Below, one piece after another: positions 11,001 through 18,885 of a DNA stretch of 64,000 bases (its first letter is position 1; each line of letters begins with the position of its first letter). This stretch comes from Pandoraea commovens. GTDB lineage: Bacteria > Pseudomonadota > Gammaproteobacteria > Burkholderiales > Burkholderiaceae. The position numbers and the translations under genes are program-made. Location of the stretch: assembly GCF_902459615.1 (NCBI RefSeq), contig NZ_CABPSA010000001.1, positions 806,001 through 870,000 on the forward strand, given 5' to 3'. Below the pieces are notes generated by a model. The model had not been told where the DNA came from. It ran no database searches and saw only the letters and a program-made list of their open reading frames with translations.

Positions 11001-11188
11001 AGCGCCTCGGGAAGCACCGCTTCGATGGGCGCCGCTTGCGGCGATTCGTCGACGGCCGATCCGGCCGATGTCTCGTGCGTAAGCGTCTGACTGGACGACG
11101 CCCGCTGCAACCCGTCGTCAGGTGGCGACACATTGGACGAGGTGGCCACGTAGCTGGTCGGTTCGAAACGCAATGGCGATGGAAGCAT
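5075..11188 (-). CDS. Giant 2037-aa protein of unknown function, effector- or toxin-like
   Basis: I do not recognise a catalytic domain. No Sec signal is seen: the N-terminus is Ser/Thr/Pro-rich for about 50 residues. Hydrophobic stretches lie near 236-253, 289-315 and 530-550, followed by a Glu/Lys-rich helix (about 610-640) and a Gly-Lys linker (KGGKGGKG, about 646-653). Proline-rich linkers made of repeated APP and STP triplets are encoded near 7281-7316 and 7041-7076. The remainder looks globular, with Trp/Tyr-rich segments near the C-terminus. AAGGAG lies 11 nt before the ATG. It is monocistronic, convergent with the GlxA regulator and divergent from serB. Size and layout recall large polymorphic toxins or type III effectors, but this is inference. 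Confidence 0.75.
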   Translation of the reverse strand: MLPSPLRFEPTSYVATSSNVSPPDDGLQRASSSQTLTHETSAGSAVDESPQAAPIEAVLPEALAGQDSRARVVCGLVLRAPSHWGPVSSVMAFALLDRRDDLHDAARQRGLARLAGMMGEAGFVLHEGEVGQVGGMRALLYEDGRFGIRVHRETRWATGDLPCDGLWHAVLAAVVATEVEDIDPSLLSTLPGLLARLVAEDPGFAVTVWQSHLAGDSPAFTPDATATLGDVAWRCGSWMAVAAGAATGLTYGFASDVLHSSAVTSGDDASPPSTGLIEAEASGCRGGNGMLGAVVPLAGALACGALELVAAARLYAAVPSERAAVALHRAQHLSAYALLLPSLTADELRFLMSTLGEKFAEVDVFDVVATVQFRLRERPTPMTPTGVISRIKWQKLVRKARQREQSQFHFEAPGWVQALESALQLAQGANLLSPFGNVVQEAHAQRRRAQWYAECDAWDAQALANAPRRLPAFAGEPPPVATRPGGNRSSHVVEGATGATSATGRGGPDSTHWLVTAASQAAMASLSPSAWRRRWLPVTGVLSLGAVTGTFIWNRFRSGGDLPESRSVDTDAPHRVPRDLRPFHHLAPQREGIELAQTAEPDTLEDMLNLVDATNAIEASANVMERHRSQAKTVIEKQMEAVLRKLEKGGKGGKGAAALGYHTALPWSAEVDVTYVTAGRSPDTRGFTFSFTEEYETKRVTVRDVAIGRHYSDEYEITGGYRRVASLRVLDDAALPLLMAVNRDDFRTELQKRDERQLSALEASGELMSEYARYVQEVFTGVLFNATSFDWERQLPPGSRAGSSMLAPHPQTVGTRTRVRVGQGPVRLISFDGEILADLLSVQQPDGNAVLLISIKHATYFWWWPGVEATLEFQEFISLHMSPIDLQRLESPLRRSRMRYQIDPGSTKSHWACAPSNREIGEAATTPSPRGPFDALYDEVSLKPYFRFETCPSLHHALWTAKVRRAHSDRDLVIVTQKVRDERRLNSVQHIVLNYVKLLGPAMIAAFKSKGRVASAIMTLAFEVGPHLTTYALLAERAKSADLEELKRIHREMSVSYAVAMMLRALNSPTLDAVADTIIGDRESTRVASAHLRSFMEAWPLVSEQRKQFADDVRAIVKSERREGALNRQPAWTIFTGIKAYRNLLTDGAQTEPMTANEQHVDRFLGAGRRQVMTQRELMRLPEGYCVALTYPDGTMFFAAVTSGSGKLLGAATDDIVGTILRRTELPVFRMERVSHDLIAFLDDGHVMCGSIKALLYVEPLGDRVPPWRQPEQSANGIWPRVPTLPTSSTSTPAPPAPPAPPELASNRAAETGSGLRSSAGRSKRALDQWGKFVDAWYARAGRLVPGGTLTGTPANRVSLPLAVASVNPMSPTPSTPSTPSTPVSLVSSSVGAPTPSPAAMVAYWNAPTFRRAFGEVVSRVTRGLLLWHLQASPVAQSAPTAQHRLILRALQDDVTFRPITVNTVRIPGVVGSIGDEGCLLLSLTTCEAIIVSGDGEGGGTSTPRVPADASEPLRRFIGKHVTDDVTERMRGQAMSVALDGVQTSDAHADNRDARRIIDDLRDRVERATQHGHTVDGGILRLTTHAVRVLPGADAEAFTAGIRSVTREVPHRASDVVYLNEPVDGPQIAPSVELAYDLGTAIREFADDVFPRTTSDESLADAIVFATRFVDPVQQCRILTRVSNDVANLIESGMGDTEFVTAMLAAGRGLGDGKFGAAFASMWEQVPGQIGACGRQTTVPQLVKLSGTRLLQQVPRGHRILARLASADDDPQGGYDDMLSLGEGRVAVATHAGTDLAPRFNLTSFDLTRVDGDIVWSDDVGAWRRDGKLFDFWIQSDTPGVFAEPIRQALETGSLNPAVLRSALLAHSSLTTLQAERAGTSGWVLGDTTTSMLEASTEIFAGYGFRDIRYRLILAWSEPDQFKPAVSFALVGTGVGETFRSWVTSGYVDRVVADLLPRRTLGNAPRLTGDICVASEVDWAYLYGDSATPCIKYVDFNSADAAVTAARTYTALPGMLPGDFIPEGTLIRVPLWSSVSP

Positions 11189-11413
11189 CGGGGTACTCTC
11201 TCCTTCGGAGGATGATCGTTAGCAGCGCTTTGCGCTCCGATACTCCTGCCGGGGGCTGCGCCGCTGCGTTCACTTTTCGCCCAACATCGACGCATTGGGA
11301 AATGCGGCTCCCGGTGTCGCAACACGGTAAAATGCGGTTCCTTTCGCACGCGACGCCCCAAGACCGGGCGATTTCCACGCGACATTTGCGCAATCGATTA
11401 CTTTCCATTTCAG

Positions 11414-12316
11414 ATGGCTCACGACCTCGTCATATTGGGACCCCACACGGCCGCTAACCCCGGCTCGGGCGCAGCAACGCAACCGGCAGACGCATCTCTG
11501 CCCGTGCCGCAAGCGGCGATTCAGGCGTTGGCGCCACACAGCGCTCTCGATATGGCACAAGGCGTTGCACGTGTTCGGGACGTCACCGATACGCCAGCCC
11601 TCAGAAGCGCGATCGACGCGCTCGCGCAGCAATACGGCGTGGACGTCGCGATCGTCGACAGCCAGCGACGACTGACAGACTTCAAGCTCGTTGCGATGGA
11701 TATGGATTCGACACTCATCACGATTGAGTGCATCGACGAAATTGCGGACTACTGCGGGCTGAAGGCGGAAGTCTCGGCCATCACCGAAGCCGCCATGCGC
11801 GGTGAGATCAAGGACTTCAACGAAAGCCTGACGCGACGCGTGGCGCTGCTGAAAGGACTTGACGCCAGTGCGCTTGAAAAAGTCTACGAGGAGCGTTTGC
11901 AACTTTCCCCGGGTGCCGAATCGATGCTACGTGACGTTCAGGCGCTGGGCATTCGCACGCTGCTGGTCTCGGGTGGCTTCACGTTCTTCACGGATCGTCT
12001 GAAGCCACGTCTGAATCTCGACGTCACCCGCGCCAATACGCTGGAAATCGTCGACGGCAAGCTCACCGGCCGCGTGCTGGGGGAAATCGTCAATGCAGAG
12101 GTCAAGGCGCGCACCGTCGCCCAAGTGGCGGCGCAGTTCGGCGCTACGCCTGCACAGGCGATCGTGATGGGGGACGGATCGAACGATCTTCAGATGATGG
12201 CGATTGCCGGACTATCGGTGGCGTTCCGGGCGAAGCCGGTGGTGCGGGAGAAGGCCTCGGTGGCCTTCAACCATGCAGGACTCGACGGTCTGCTGTCACT
12301 GTTCCGCAACGACTGA
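11414..12316 (+). CDS. serB: Phosphoserine phosphatase SerB
   Basis: HAD-superfamily phosphatase catalysing the last step of L-serine synthesis in the cytosol. The HAD motifs are clear: nucleophile D96 and acid D98 in VAMDMDST, motif II SGG at 186-188, K231, and GDGSND at 253-258. The last motif is GDGAND in most SerB proteins; serine at that place is a mild change. The N-terminal 90 residues form a short ACT-like region, so the total of 300 aa falls within the family range. It stands alone, with minus-strand genes of unknown function on both sides, and serB plus metC nearby give the region an amino-acid flavour. Confidence 0.95.
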   Translation: MAHDLVILGPHTAANPGSGAATQPADASLPVPQAAIQALAPHSALDMAQGVARVRDVTDTPALRSAIDALAQQYGVDVAIVDSQRRLTDFKLVAMDMDSTLITIECIDEIADYCGLKAEVSAITEAAMRGEIKDFNESLTRRVALLKGLDASALEKVYEERLQLSPGAESMLRDVQALGIRTLLVSGGFTFFTDRLKPRLNLDVTRANTLEIVDGKLTGRVLGEIVNAEVKARTVAQVAAQFGATPAQAIVMGDGSNDLQMMAIAGLSVAFRAKPVVREKASVAFNHAGLDGLLSLFRND

Positions 12317-12333
12317 GCGCAAGAACGAACGCG

Positions 12334-13500
12334 TCAGCCGATCAGGCGGCATGACGCGAAACTCACCGGATAAAGCGTCTTGGTCGCGGCATCGAAGCAC
12401 AAGTGCTCGGGTCGCAGGCCTGGATGCTCGATGCCTGCGGCGAGCAACTTGTAACGCATCTCCCGATAAGCGGCCTGATAGCCCTCCGGCGCCGGTGCCG
12501 ATGCCTCGAACGTCACGCCCGGCACCCGTTTCATGTGCAGCAAGTAGTAGCCGTTTCTCGTGCGAATCAAATCTGCGGAACCCTTGCCGTAGTAGTGCTC
12601 GAACATGCGCTTCTCGTTGACGGCCCGAGCCAATTCCTTCGGTCCTGTTTCGACGCCTGGCGCGAAATTGCCAAACTCGAACGCGAACAGTGGCTTGTAC
12701 ACACGCCTATCGTCTTCCGGATCGGAAAAGATCTGTCCGCATCGCCATTCGTGGTTGACATTCGCGTCCGGACCAATGAGTTCGGAAAGCACAGCGTACC
12801 TTTCGACAACCTCCGGGGCATGACTGTCCATGAGCGCAGCTACGCGCTTGCGCAGCGATGAAAACGTTGCATGGTCAGACGCCAGCGGGCCGGGCGACGC
12901 CGCATCCGGCGCCATCGCAGAGGATGTAAACGTCGACGCAGTGTCGAAATCGGTCGGCCAGAAGCAGTTCGTTTCCGGGTCGAAATGCACGTTGCTAGTG
13001 GAAATATCAGCGTGCCGAAGGCCGACATCGATGAGCCGCCCTTGCAGCAAGTCCAGAGACAGCATGATGTCGTGCTTGGACGTGCCGTACTCGGATGGCC
13101 AGATCGTGCGCATGGGACTGCCCGGAACCTTGTTCAGCCGCACGCAAACACGGTTATCCGCAGTGACGAACGGTTCCGCGCTGCCGTGGCCGTAAAACCG
13201 CTCCCACTTCTCCGCGCTCCACTGCACAGCTGCCAGCTCAGCGCCTACGTCGGCCGTCTCGGCATGCGAGACCTTGATGACAAATCCGGGGTTCTGAGGA
13301 TCATCGAATACCGCCCCAGCATCGCCTTCCCCGTGTGAACGGCGCTCAGACGCCGGACCAAGGATGTCGTCGAGCGTCCGTGATTCGCGCACGCCGTCCG
13401 GAATGTCGGATCTGCAAGGCGTTTGGGATTTCAGCGGCTCGCACGATGACTCCGTGAAGAGGACCGGATAGTGAATGGATAGCAGTGAGGGAGTCGTCAT
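12334..13500 (-). CDS. Tandem kinase-like / pseudokinase protein, OspG/NleH-style effector candidate
   Basis: About 388 aa from the ATG at 13500; in-frame starts as far as a GTG at 13623 cannot be excluded, and none has a good ribosome binding site. The first half looks like a minimal protein kinase: K76 in FVIKVSH, E88, an FYGHGSAE segment, HADISTSNVHFD with D165 and N170, and DFD at 184-186. The second half repeats the layout (VYKPL, YYGKGSAD, MKRVPG, HPGLRPEHLCFD, PVSF) but lacks the catalytic Asp and the DFG-type Asp. The HxD...N spacing and YYGxGSA pattern recall type III effector kinases such as OspG/NleH. No Sec signal. It lies downstream of metC on the same strand. Confidence 0.7.
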   Translation of the reverse strand: MTTPSLLSIHYPVLFTESSCEPLKSQTPCRSDIPDGVRESRTLDDILGPASERRSHGEGDAGAVFDDPQNPGFVIKVSHAETADVGAELAAVQWSAEKWERFYGHGSAEPFVTADNRVCVRLNKVPGSPMRTIWPSEYGTSKHDIMLSLDLLQGRLIDVGLRHADISTSNVHFDPETNCFWPTDFDTASTFTSSAMAPDAASPGPLASDHATFSSLRKRVAALMDSHAPEVVERYAVLSELIGPDANVNHEWRCGQIFSDPEDDRRVYKPLFAFEFGNFAPGVETGPKELARAVNEKRMFEHYYGKGSADLIRTRNGYYLLHMKRVPGVTFEASAPAPEGYQAAYREMRYKLLAAGIEHPGLRPEHLCFDAATKTLYPVSFASCRLIG

Positions 13501-13674
13501 CGGGGTGCAGCGGGATGGGCACACGCATGTATGCCGTATCGCCCGCATCTTGCCAGTTGATAAGAAACGGCGAGCATCCCCCATTTGCGCGGGGGCGGCT
13601 TGCGAACATCGCTCACCGCCCACTGGCTACGGCACCGTTTCGCGTCTCCCTTTGCGTCCCGTCGTCGTTCGCGA

Positions 13675-14892
13675 TCAGGCGACGAGGTGCGCCTTCAGAC
13701 TCGCCTCGATATCGGCTTGCAGATCGCGCACGTCTTCCAATCCCACATAGAAGCGCACCAGACCGCCCTTGTGCGGCCACGGCGTTGCGGTACGCATGGA
13801 CGGCACGCGATACGGCAGCGCCAGACTGTGGGCCCCGCCCCAGCTGAAACCGATCTTGAACAGACGCAGTTCTTCGATGAAGGCGTCGATCTGCGCTTGC
13901 GAATAGCGCTCGTCGAACACCACCGAGAACAAGCCCCCTGCGCCCGTAAAGTCGCGACGGAAATTCTGATAGCCCGGGCAGTCTTCGAATGCGGGATGCA
14001 GCACGGCGGCGATCTCGTGACGCGTGCCCAGCCACGTGGCCAGCGTCATGGCGGACCGGTCGTGCGCTTCGAAACGTAATTGCAGGTTGCCGAGACTTCG
14101 CAGTACGAGACTGCAATCGTCAGCCGACACCCCGACGCCCAAACGCATACGCGCTTGCTTCAGACGATGGTGAATGTCGTCGTCGACGGTCACCACGCCG
14201 CCCATCAGAATATCGCTACCGCCCGACTGATACTTGGTCAGCGCCTGCACCGAGATATCGACCCCGTGGTCGAACGGACGGAACGCCAGCCCTGCCGAGT
14301 AGGTATTGTCGATGGCCGTGAGCACGCCGCGCTCACGCGCCACGCGTGCGATGGCGGGAATGTCCGGGACTTCCATCGTGACCGAACCCGGCGCTTCCAG
14401 CCAGATCAACTTGGTATTCGGCTGAATCAGTTCGCCAATGCCCTCGCCGATCATCGGATCGTAGTAACGCACCGTGATCCCCCACGCCTGCGCCAGCCAG
14501 TCGCCGTGGTCGCGATTCGGACCGTAAGCGTTGTCGGGAATCAGCACGTCGTCGCCGCTCTTGATAAGCCCGAAGTACACATTCGAAATAGCGGACAGCC
14601 CCGACGGGAACAGCAGGCAGTGCTTGCCGCCTTCGAGCGCTGCGAGACGTCGCATCAGCTCCATCGACGTAGGCGTGGCGTGCAGACCGTAGCGCCACTG
14701 GCTGTCGTTCTTCCAGTCGAGCGAGCGCATGGCCGCCAGATCGGGAAAGACCACCGTCGACGCACGTGCCACCGGCACCGGCATGGCCGTGAAACCGGCG
14801 GGCAGTTGTGTGTCGGTGTGCAGAATATTGGTTTGCCAGTGCCAGCCGTTGGCTTCGGGCTTGTCGAGGGGCTTGCGGTTGTCTTGCGTCAT
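13675..14892 (-). CDS. metC: Cystathionine beta-lyase / trans-sulfuration PLP enzyme
   Basis: PLP enzyme of the Cys/Met metabolism family, 405 aa, converting cystathionine to homocysteine, pyruvate and ammonia. The PLP lysine is K220 in QALTKYQSGGSD; YGLHATPTS (69-77) and FPSGLSA are the usual substrate- and cofactor-contact loops; AIDNTYSAG is at 193-201. The ATG at 14892 is chosen because GGAG lies about 7 nt upstream. It follows bktB on the same strand with a 52-bp gap. Cystathionine gamma-synthase-like activity cannot be excluded from sequence alone. Confidence 0.9.
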   Translation of the reverse strand: MTQDNRKPLDKPEANGWHWQTNILHTDTQLPAGFTAMPVPVARASTVVFPDLAAMRSLDWKNDSQWRYGLHATPTSMELMRRLAALEGGKHCLLFPSGLSAISNVYFGLIKSGDDVLIPDNAYGPNRDHGDWLAQAWGITVRYYDPMIGEGIGELIQPNTKLIWLEAPGSVTMEVPDIPAIARVARERGVLTAIDNTYSAGLAFRPFDHGVDISVQALTKYQSGGSDILMGGVVTVDDDIHHRLKQARMRLGVGVSADDCSLVLRSLGNLQLRFEAHDRSAMTLATWLGTRHEIAAVLHPAFEDCPGYQNFRRDFTGAGGLFSVVFDERYSQAQIDAFIEELRLFKIGFSWGGAHSLALPYRVPSMRTATPWPHKGGLVRFYVGLEDVRDLQADIEASLKAHLVA

Positions 14893-14944
14893 CACGGCTC
14901 CGGAAAGGCTTGGGCCGGCAACAATGCCGGCCCCCGGGAGTAAC

Positions 14945-16126
14945 TTACACGCGCTCGAACACGGCCGCAATGCCCTGACCGCCGCCGATGCACATGGTCA
15001 CCAGCGCGTACCGACCGCCGATGCGCTGCAACTCGTGCAGTGCCTTGACGGTAATGAGCGCCCCCGTCGCGCCGATCGGGTGGCCCAGCGAAATGCCGGA
15101 ACCGTTCGGGTTCACCTTGGCCGGATCGAAACCGAGATCGCGCGTGACCGCGCAAGCCTGCGCTGCGAAGGCTTCGTTGGCTTCCACCACGTCGATGTCG
15201 TCGACCTTCAGACCGGCACGCTCCAGCGCTTTGCGCGACGCTGGCACCGGGCCGATACCCATGTAGTTCGGATCGACACCTGCGTGTGCGTAGCTCACCA
15301 GACGCGCGAGCGGCTTCGCACCACGTCGCTCGGCCTCGGCGCGTTCCATCAGAATGAGCGCGGCGGCCGCATCGTTCAGACCGGACGCGTTGCCAGCGGT
15401 GACAGTGCCGTCCTTCTCGAACACGGGGCGCAGCTTCGCCATGTCGGCCATCGTGACGTCCGCACGCACGTGCTCGTCGGTCGTGAAGGCCACGTCGCCC
15501 TTCTTCGATTTCAGCGTGATCGGCACGATCTGATCGTTGAAGTAGCCCGCCGCCATGGCACGTGCAGCGCGCTGATGCGATTCCACCGCGAGACGGTCCT
15601 GATCGTCGCGTGTAATACCCCACTTCTTCGCGATGTTCTCCGCCGTCACCCCCATGTGGATGTTCGCGAACGGATCGTGCAACGCACCCAGCATCATGTC
15701 GACGAGACGCGACTCGCCCATGCGCGTGCCCCAGCGTGCGCCGGGCATCACGTACGGCGCACGGCTCATGCTCTCCGCGCCGCCCGCCATCGCCACATCG
15801 GTGTCGCCGAGCAGGATCGATTGTGCCGCCGAGACCACCGCTTGCAGGCCGGAGCCGCACAGACGGTTCACGGTCATGGCGGGCGCGTGCTGGCTCACGC
15901 CGGCTTCAATGGAAGCCACGCGTGCCAGATACATGTCTTTGGGTTCTGTGTGGATGACGTTGCCGAACACGACGTGTCCGACGTCTTCACCGCCGACCTG
16001 CGCACGGGCCATAGCCTCGCGGGCGACGATGGCGCCGAGCTGCGTCGGCGCGAAATCCTTCAGGCTGCCGCCAAAATCACCAATCGCGGTACGTACACCG
16101 CTGACGATCACGACCTCTCGTTGCAT
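14945..16126 (-). CDS. bktB: Beta-ketothiolase BktB
   Basis: Thiolase of 393 aa with nucleophile C90 (NRLCGSG), H349 (GHPIGATG) and C379 (CIGGGQG). Residues match the Cupriavidus BktB type closely from memory (HVVFGNVIHTEP, SMSRAPYVMPGARWG, LDMMLGALHDPF-like segment). BktB condenses acetyl-CoA with acetyl- or propionyl-CoA, so it can supply 3-ketovaleryl-CoA for C4/C5 polyhydroxyalkanoate copolymers as well as act in beta-oxidation. The phaCABR block lies 3-7 kb away on the same strand, which supports that role. Confidence 0.92.
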   Translation of the reverse strand: MQREVVIVSGVRTAIGDFGGSLKDFAPTQLGAIVAREAMARAQVGGEDVGHVVFGNVIHTEPKDMYLARVASIEAGVSQHAPAMTVNRLCGSGLQAVVSAAQSILLGDTDVAMAGGAESMSRAPYVMPGARWGTRMGESRLVDMMLGALHDPFANIHMGVTAENIAKKWGITRDDQDRLAVESHQRAARAMAAGYFNDQIVPITLKSKKGDVAFTTDEHVRADVTMADMAKLRPVFEKDGTVTAGNASGLNDAAAALILMERAEAERRGAKPLARLVSYAHAGVDPNYMGIGPVPASRKALERAGLKVDDIDVVEANEAFAAQACAVTRDLGFDPAKVNPNGSGISLGHPIGATGALITVKALHELQRIGGRYALVTMCIGGGQGIAAVFERV

Positions 16127-16261
16127 GTCTCTTCTCCGGGTGGATATAGGTTTGCAACGAGTATAGCGCCGTAGGGGTTACCGCGATGGCAGGCGCATTG
16201 GAGGGAAACTTCGATGACAGCGCTTGCACCGCGCTGCCCCGCCCTTCAATGGATTTGCGAT

Positions 16262-17233
16262 TTAGCTCGCCAGTTGCTTCAGTACCTGCTCGGCGCTCGG
16301 CACCGGCGCAACCGCGCCGTATCCGGTCGTCGAGAGTGCCGCGCAGACATTGGCGTAACGGGCGGCGGCGAACGGATCGTCGCCCAGCGCCAGACGTGCG
16401 ACGAAAGCGCCGCCGAAGCAATCGCCCGCGCCGGTGGCGTCGATGGCCTGCACCGGGTACGGTGCGACGATGCGACGCTCTTGCGGGGTGGCGACGTAGC
16501 ACCCCTCACGCCCAAGCTTGAGCGCCACGACCTTCACACCGTGGGAGAGCAGTTCGTCGAGAATCGCGTCGCGGTCTTCCAGACCGGTCACCGCCGTGAC
16601 GTCGTCCCAGCTCGGCAGGCAAACGTCGGTCAGGCTGAACGCTTCACGCATCGTGGCGCGCGCGCGGGCGAGCGGCCACAGCTGGAGACGCAGATTCGTA
16701 TCGAACGACACTTTGCCACCCGCGGCGCGAATCTTCGACATGGCGTCGAAGGCAGCGTCGCAGGCGTTCACACTGATCGCCAGGCTGATGCCCGACAGAT
16801 GCAGAAACTGTGCGCCCGCCAATGCCTCGCCCGGTAGATCCTGCGCGCGATAGCGGCTCGCGGCGGAACCCGCGCGCAGATAGTCGAAGTGGTGACCGTT
16901 CTCGTCGTGCGACACGAAATAGACGCCGGTCGGCGACTGGCCGTCCACGCGTACGTAGCGCGTGTCCACCTGCTCATCGCGCCACAGATCGAGCAGCATG
17001 CGCCCGAAGAGGTCGTCGCCCACGGCGCTCACGAACCCCGTGCTCACGCCCTGACGGCGCGCGGCAATGGCAAAGTTGGACGTATCGCCGCCGAAACCTT
17101 GCAGATAGCGACGGGCGTCGTCGGGCGACTGGTTGAATTCGACCATCGCTTCGCCCATCGCGAGCACTTGCGGCGTTTGCGGCGTTTGCGGCGTTTGCAT
17201 CGCTTGCTTCGACTGGGAATCCTGTTGCGTCAT
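16262..17233 (-). CDS. kdgK: 2-dehydro-3-deoxygluconokinase (PfkB family)
   Basis: Ribokinase/PfkB-fold sugar kinase of 323 aa: N-terminal GFGGDTSNFA substrate loop, and DATGAGDCFGGAF near the C-terminus with the catalytic Asp of GAGD. The overall pattern (LAMGEAMVEFN, GVYFVSHDENGHHFDYLR) fits KdgK, which phosphorylates 2-keto-3-deoxygluconate for the Entner-Doudoroff pathway. The ATG at 17233 overlaps the stop of rimO in TGATGA, with GAGGTGG just upstream, so translation is probably coupled. An N-terminal QTPQTPQTP stretch comes from a 9-bp tandem repeat (17171-17197), placed before the conserved domain. Confidence 0.85.
   Translation of the reverse strand: MTQQDSQSKQAMQTPQTPQTPQVLAMGEAMVEFNQSPDDARRYLQGFGGDTSNFAIAARRQGVSTGFVSAVGDDLFGRMLLDLWRDEQVDTRYVRVDGQSPTGVYFVSHDENGHHFDYLRAGSAASRYRAQDLPGEALAGAQFLHLSGISLAISVNACDAAFDAMSKIRAAGGKVSFDTNLRLQLWPLARARATMREAFSLTDVCLPSWDDVTAVTGLEDRDAILDELLSHGVKVVALKLGREGCYVATPQERRIVAPYPVQAIDATGAGDCFGGAFVARLALGDDPFAAARYANVCAALSTTGYGAVAPVPSAEQVLKQLAS
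17171..17197. repeat. 9-bp tandem repeat in kdgK N-terminus
   Basis: Three perfect copies of CGGCGTTTG, encoding Gln-Thr-Pro triplets on the minus strand. Copy changes would keep the reading frame. Confidence 0.85.
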
Positions 17234-18600
17234 CAGACCACCTCGCCCCACAGATCGTGGCCGTCGGCACCGGTGACTTCGACGTTGACGAACTCACCGA
17301 CCTTGAGGCGCTTCGCGGCCTTGGCCGTCGGCTCGATATACACGAGTCCGTCGATTTCCGGTGCGTCGGCAGCCGAGCGGGCGATGCCGCCGTCCTGATT
17401 GATTTCGTCGACGATCACCTGAAGCGTCTTGCCGATCTTGCGCTGCTGACGCTCGGCCGAAATCTCCTCGGCCACTTCCATGAAGCGCGCACGACGCTCT
17501 TCGCGCACTTCGTCCGGCAATGCGCCCGGCAGTTCGTTGGCGCGCGCGCCTTCGACCGGCGAATAGGCAAAGCAGCCCACGCGGTCGAGTTCGGCTTCGC
17601 GCAGGAAGTCCAGCATGTATTCGAATTCGGCTTCGGTCTCGCCCGGGAAACCGGCGATGAACGTGCTGCGGATCGTCAGATCCGGGCACATCTTGCGCCA
17701 GGCCTGAATGCGCTCCAGATTCTTCTCACCCGAGGCCGGACGCTTCATGCGCTTGAGCACGTCCGGGTGCGCGTGTTGCAGCGGCACGTCGAGATACGGG
17801 AGGATGTGGCCTTCGGCCATCAGCGGAATGATCTCGTCGACGTGCGGATACGGGTAGACGTAGTGCAGACGCACCCACGCGCCGTATTGCTTGGCCAGTT
17901 CGCCCAGCGCCGTCACCAGTTCGGTCATGCGCGTCTTGAGCGGACGACCCGCCCAGAACCCGGTGCGGTACTTCACGTCGACGCCATATGCACTGGTGTC
18001 CTGCGAGATCACCAGCAGTTCCTTGACGCCTGCCTTGAACAGATTTTCCGCTTCGAGCATCACTTCCGCGACCGGACGCGAATCGAGATCGCCACGCATC
18101 GACGGGATGATGCAGAACGTGCAGCGATGGTTGCAGCCTTCGGAAATCTTCAGATACGCGTAGTGACGCGGCGTGAGCTTGATGCCAGCCGGCGGGACGA
18201 GATCGGTGAACGGATCGTGCGGCTTGGGCAGGTACGTGTGCACCGCGCTCATCACTTCGCCCACGGCGTGCGGGCCGGTGACGGCGAGCACCTTCGGGTG
18301 CACGGCGCTCACGATGTCCTGACCGGCGGCGTCCTTCTTGGCGCCCAGACAGCCGGTGACGATCACCTTGCCGTTTTCGGCCAGCGCTTCGCCGATGGCG
18401 TCGAGACTTTCCTGCACGGCGTCGTCGATGAAGCCACAGGTGTTGACCACGACGAGGTCGGCGCCGTCATAGGTGCCGGCAATGTCGTAGCCTTCGGCAC
18501 GGAGCTGGGTCAGGATCTGCTCGGAGTCAACCAAAGCCTTGGGGCAGCCGAGCGAAACGAAGCCGACTTTGGGGGTGCCGGCGGGCGATGGGCGGGACAT
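17233..18600 (-). CDS. rimO: Ribosomal protein S12 methylthiotransferase RimO
   Basis: Radical SAM enzyme of 455 aa that methylthiolates an aspartate of ribosomal protein S12. The N-terminal domain carries the auxiliary-cluster cysteines C19, C55 and C84 ([25 protein letters not shown]). The radical SAM motif is C156-x3-C160-x2-C163 (GCNHRCTFC). A TRAM domain closes the protein (about 390-450). [20 protein letters not shown] is the typical RimO/MiaB segment. Its stop overlaps the kdgK start by one base. Confidence 0.96.
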   Translation of the reverse strand: MSRPSPAGTPKVGFVSLGCPKALVDSEQILTQLRAEGYDIAGTYDGADLVVVNTCGFIDDAVQESLDAIGEALAENGKVIVTGCLGAKKDAAGQDIVSAVHPKVLAVTGPHAVGEVMSAVHTYLPKPHDPFTDLVPPAGIKLTPRHYAYLKISEGCNHRCTFCIIPSMRGDLDSRPVAEVMLEAENLFKAGVKELLVISQDTSAYGVDVKYRTGFWAGRPLKTRMTELVTALGELAKQYGAWVRLHYVYPYPHVDEIIPLMAEGHILPYLDVPLQHAHPDVLKRMKRPASGEKNLERIQAWRKMCPDLTIRSTFIAGFPGETEAEFEYMLDFLREAELDRVGCFAYSPVEGARANELPGALPDEVREERRARFMEVAEEISAERQQRKIGKTLQVIVDEINQDGGIARSAADAPEIDGLVYIEPTAKAAKRLKVGEFVNVEVTGADGHDLWGEVV

Positions 18601-18861
18601 GGGGCGAAATCCTGATGTAGTAGATGCTTGTAACGGTCGACCGGTACGCGACGCCTCTGGCGTTACGCGTGTTCTACGCCTGATGCGACGTAACCGGCTG
18701 AATAACCGCGCATTTTACCCTGATCGTCTGCGGTTCGTTCCAACTATTGCGCCACAGCGCGGCCGATCGGGTCAAATCGTCGGCAGTGTGCGCCCCACGC
18801 CGCACTGCCGCGCTCGCGGGCATCGGCCGCTATCGAGCGTTGCAAGCCGATGTCCGCCGTC

Positions 18862-18885
18862 AAAAAGCCTCGTTCAGGGCTTCTT
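18862..18885 (-). terminator. Rho-independent terminator overlapping the phaR stop
   Basis: On the minus strand AAGCC, an 8-nt loop, GGCTT and a T5 run. The stop codon of phaR (18874-18876) lies in the loop. The stem is short, so strength is uncertain. The rest of the gap to rimO (18601-18861) shows no gene. Confidence 0.6.

Noticed and set aside
17257-18615. Long plus-strand frame opposite rimO
   Set aside because: Its composition is what the complement of a GC-rich gene produces; RimO with all six cysteines is certain.
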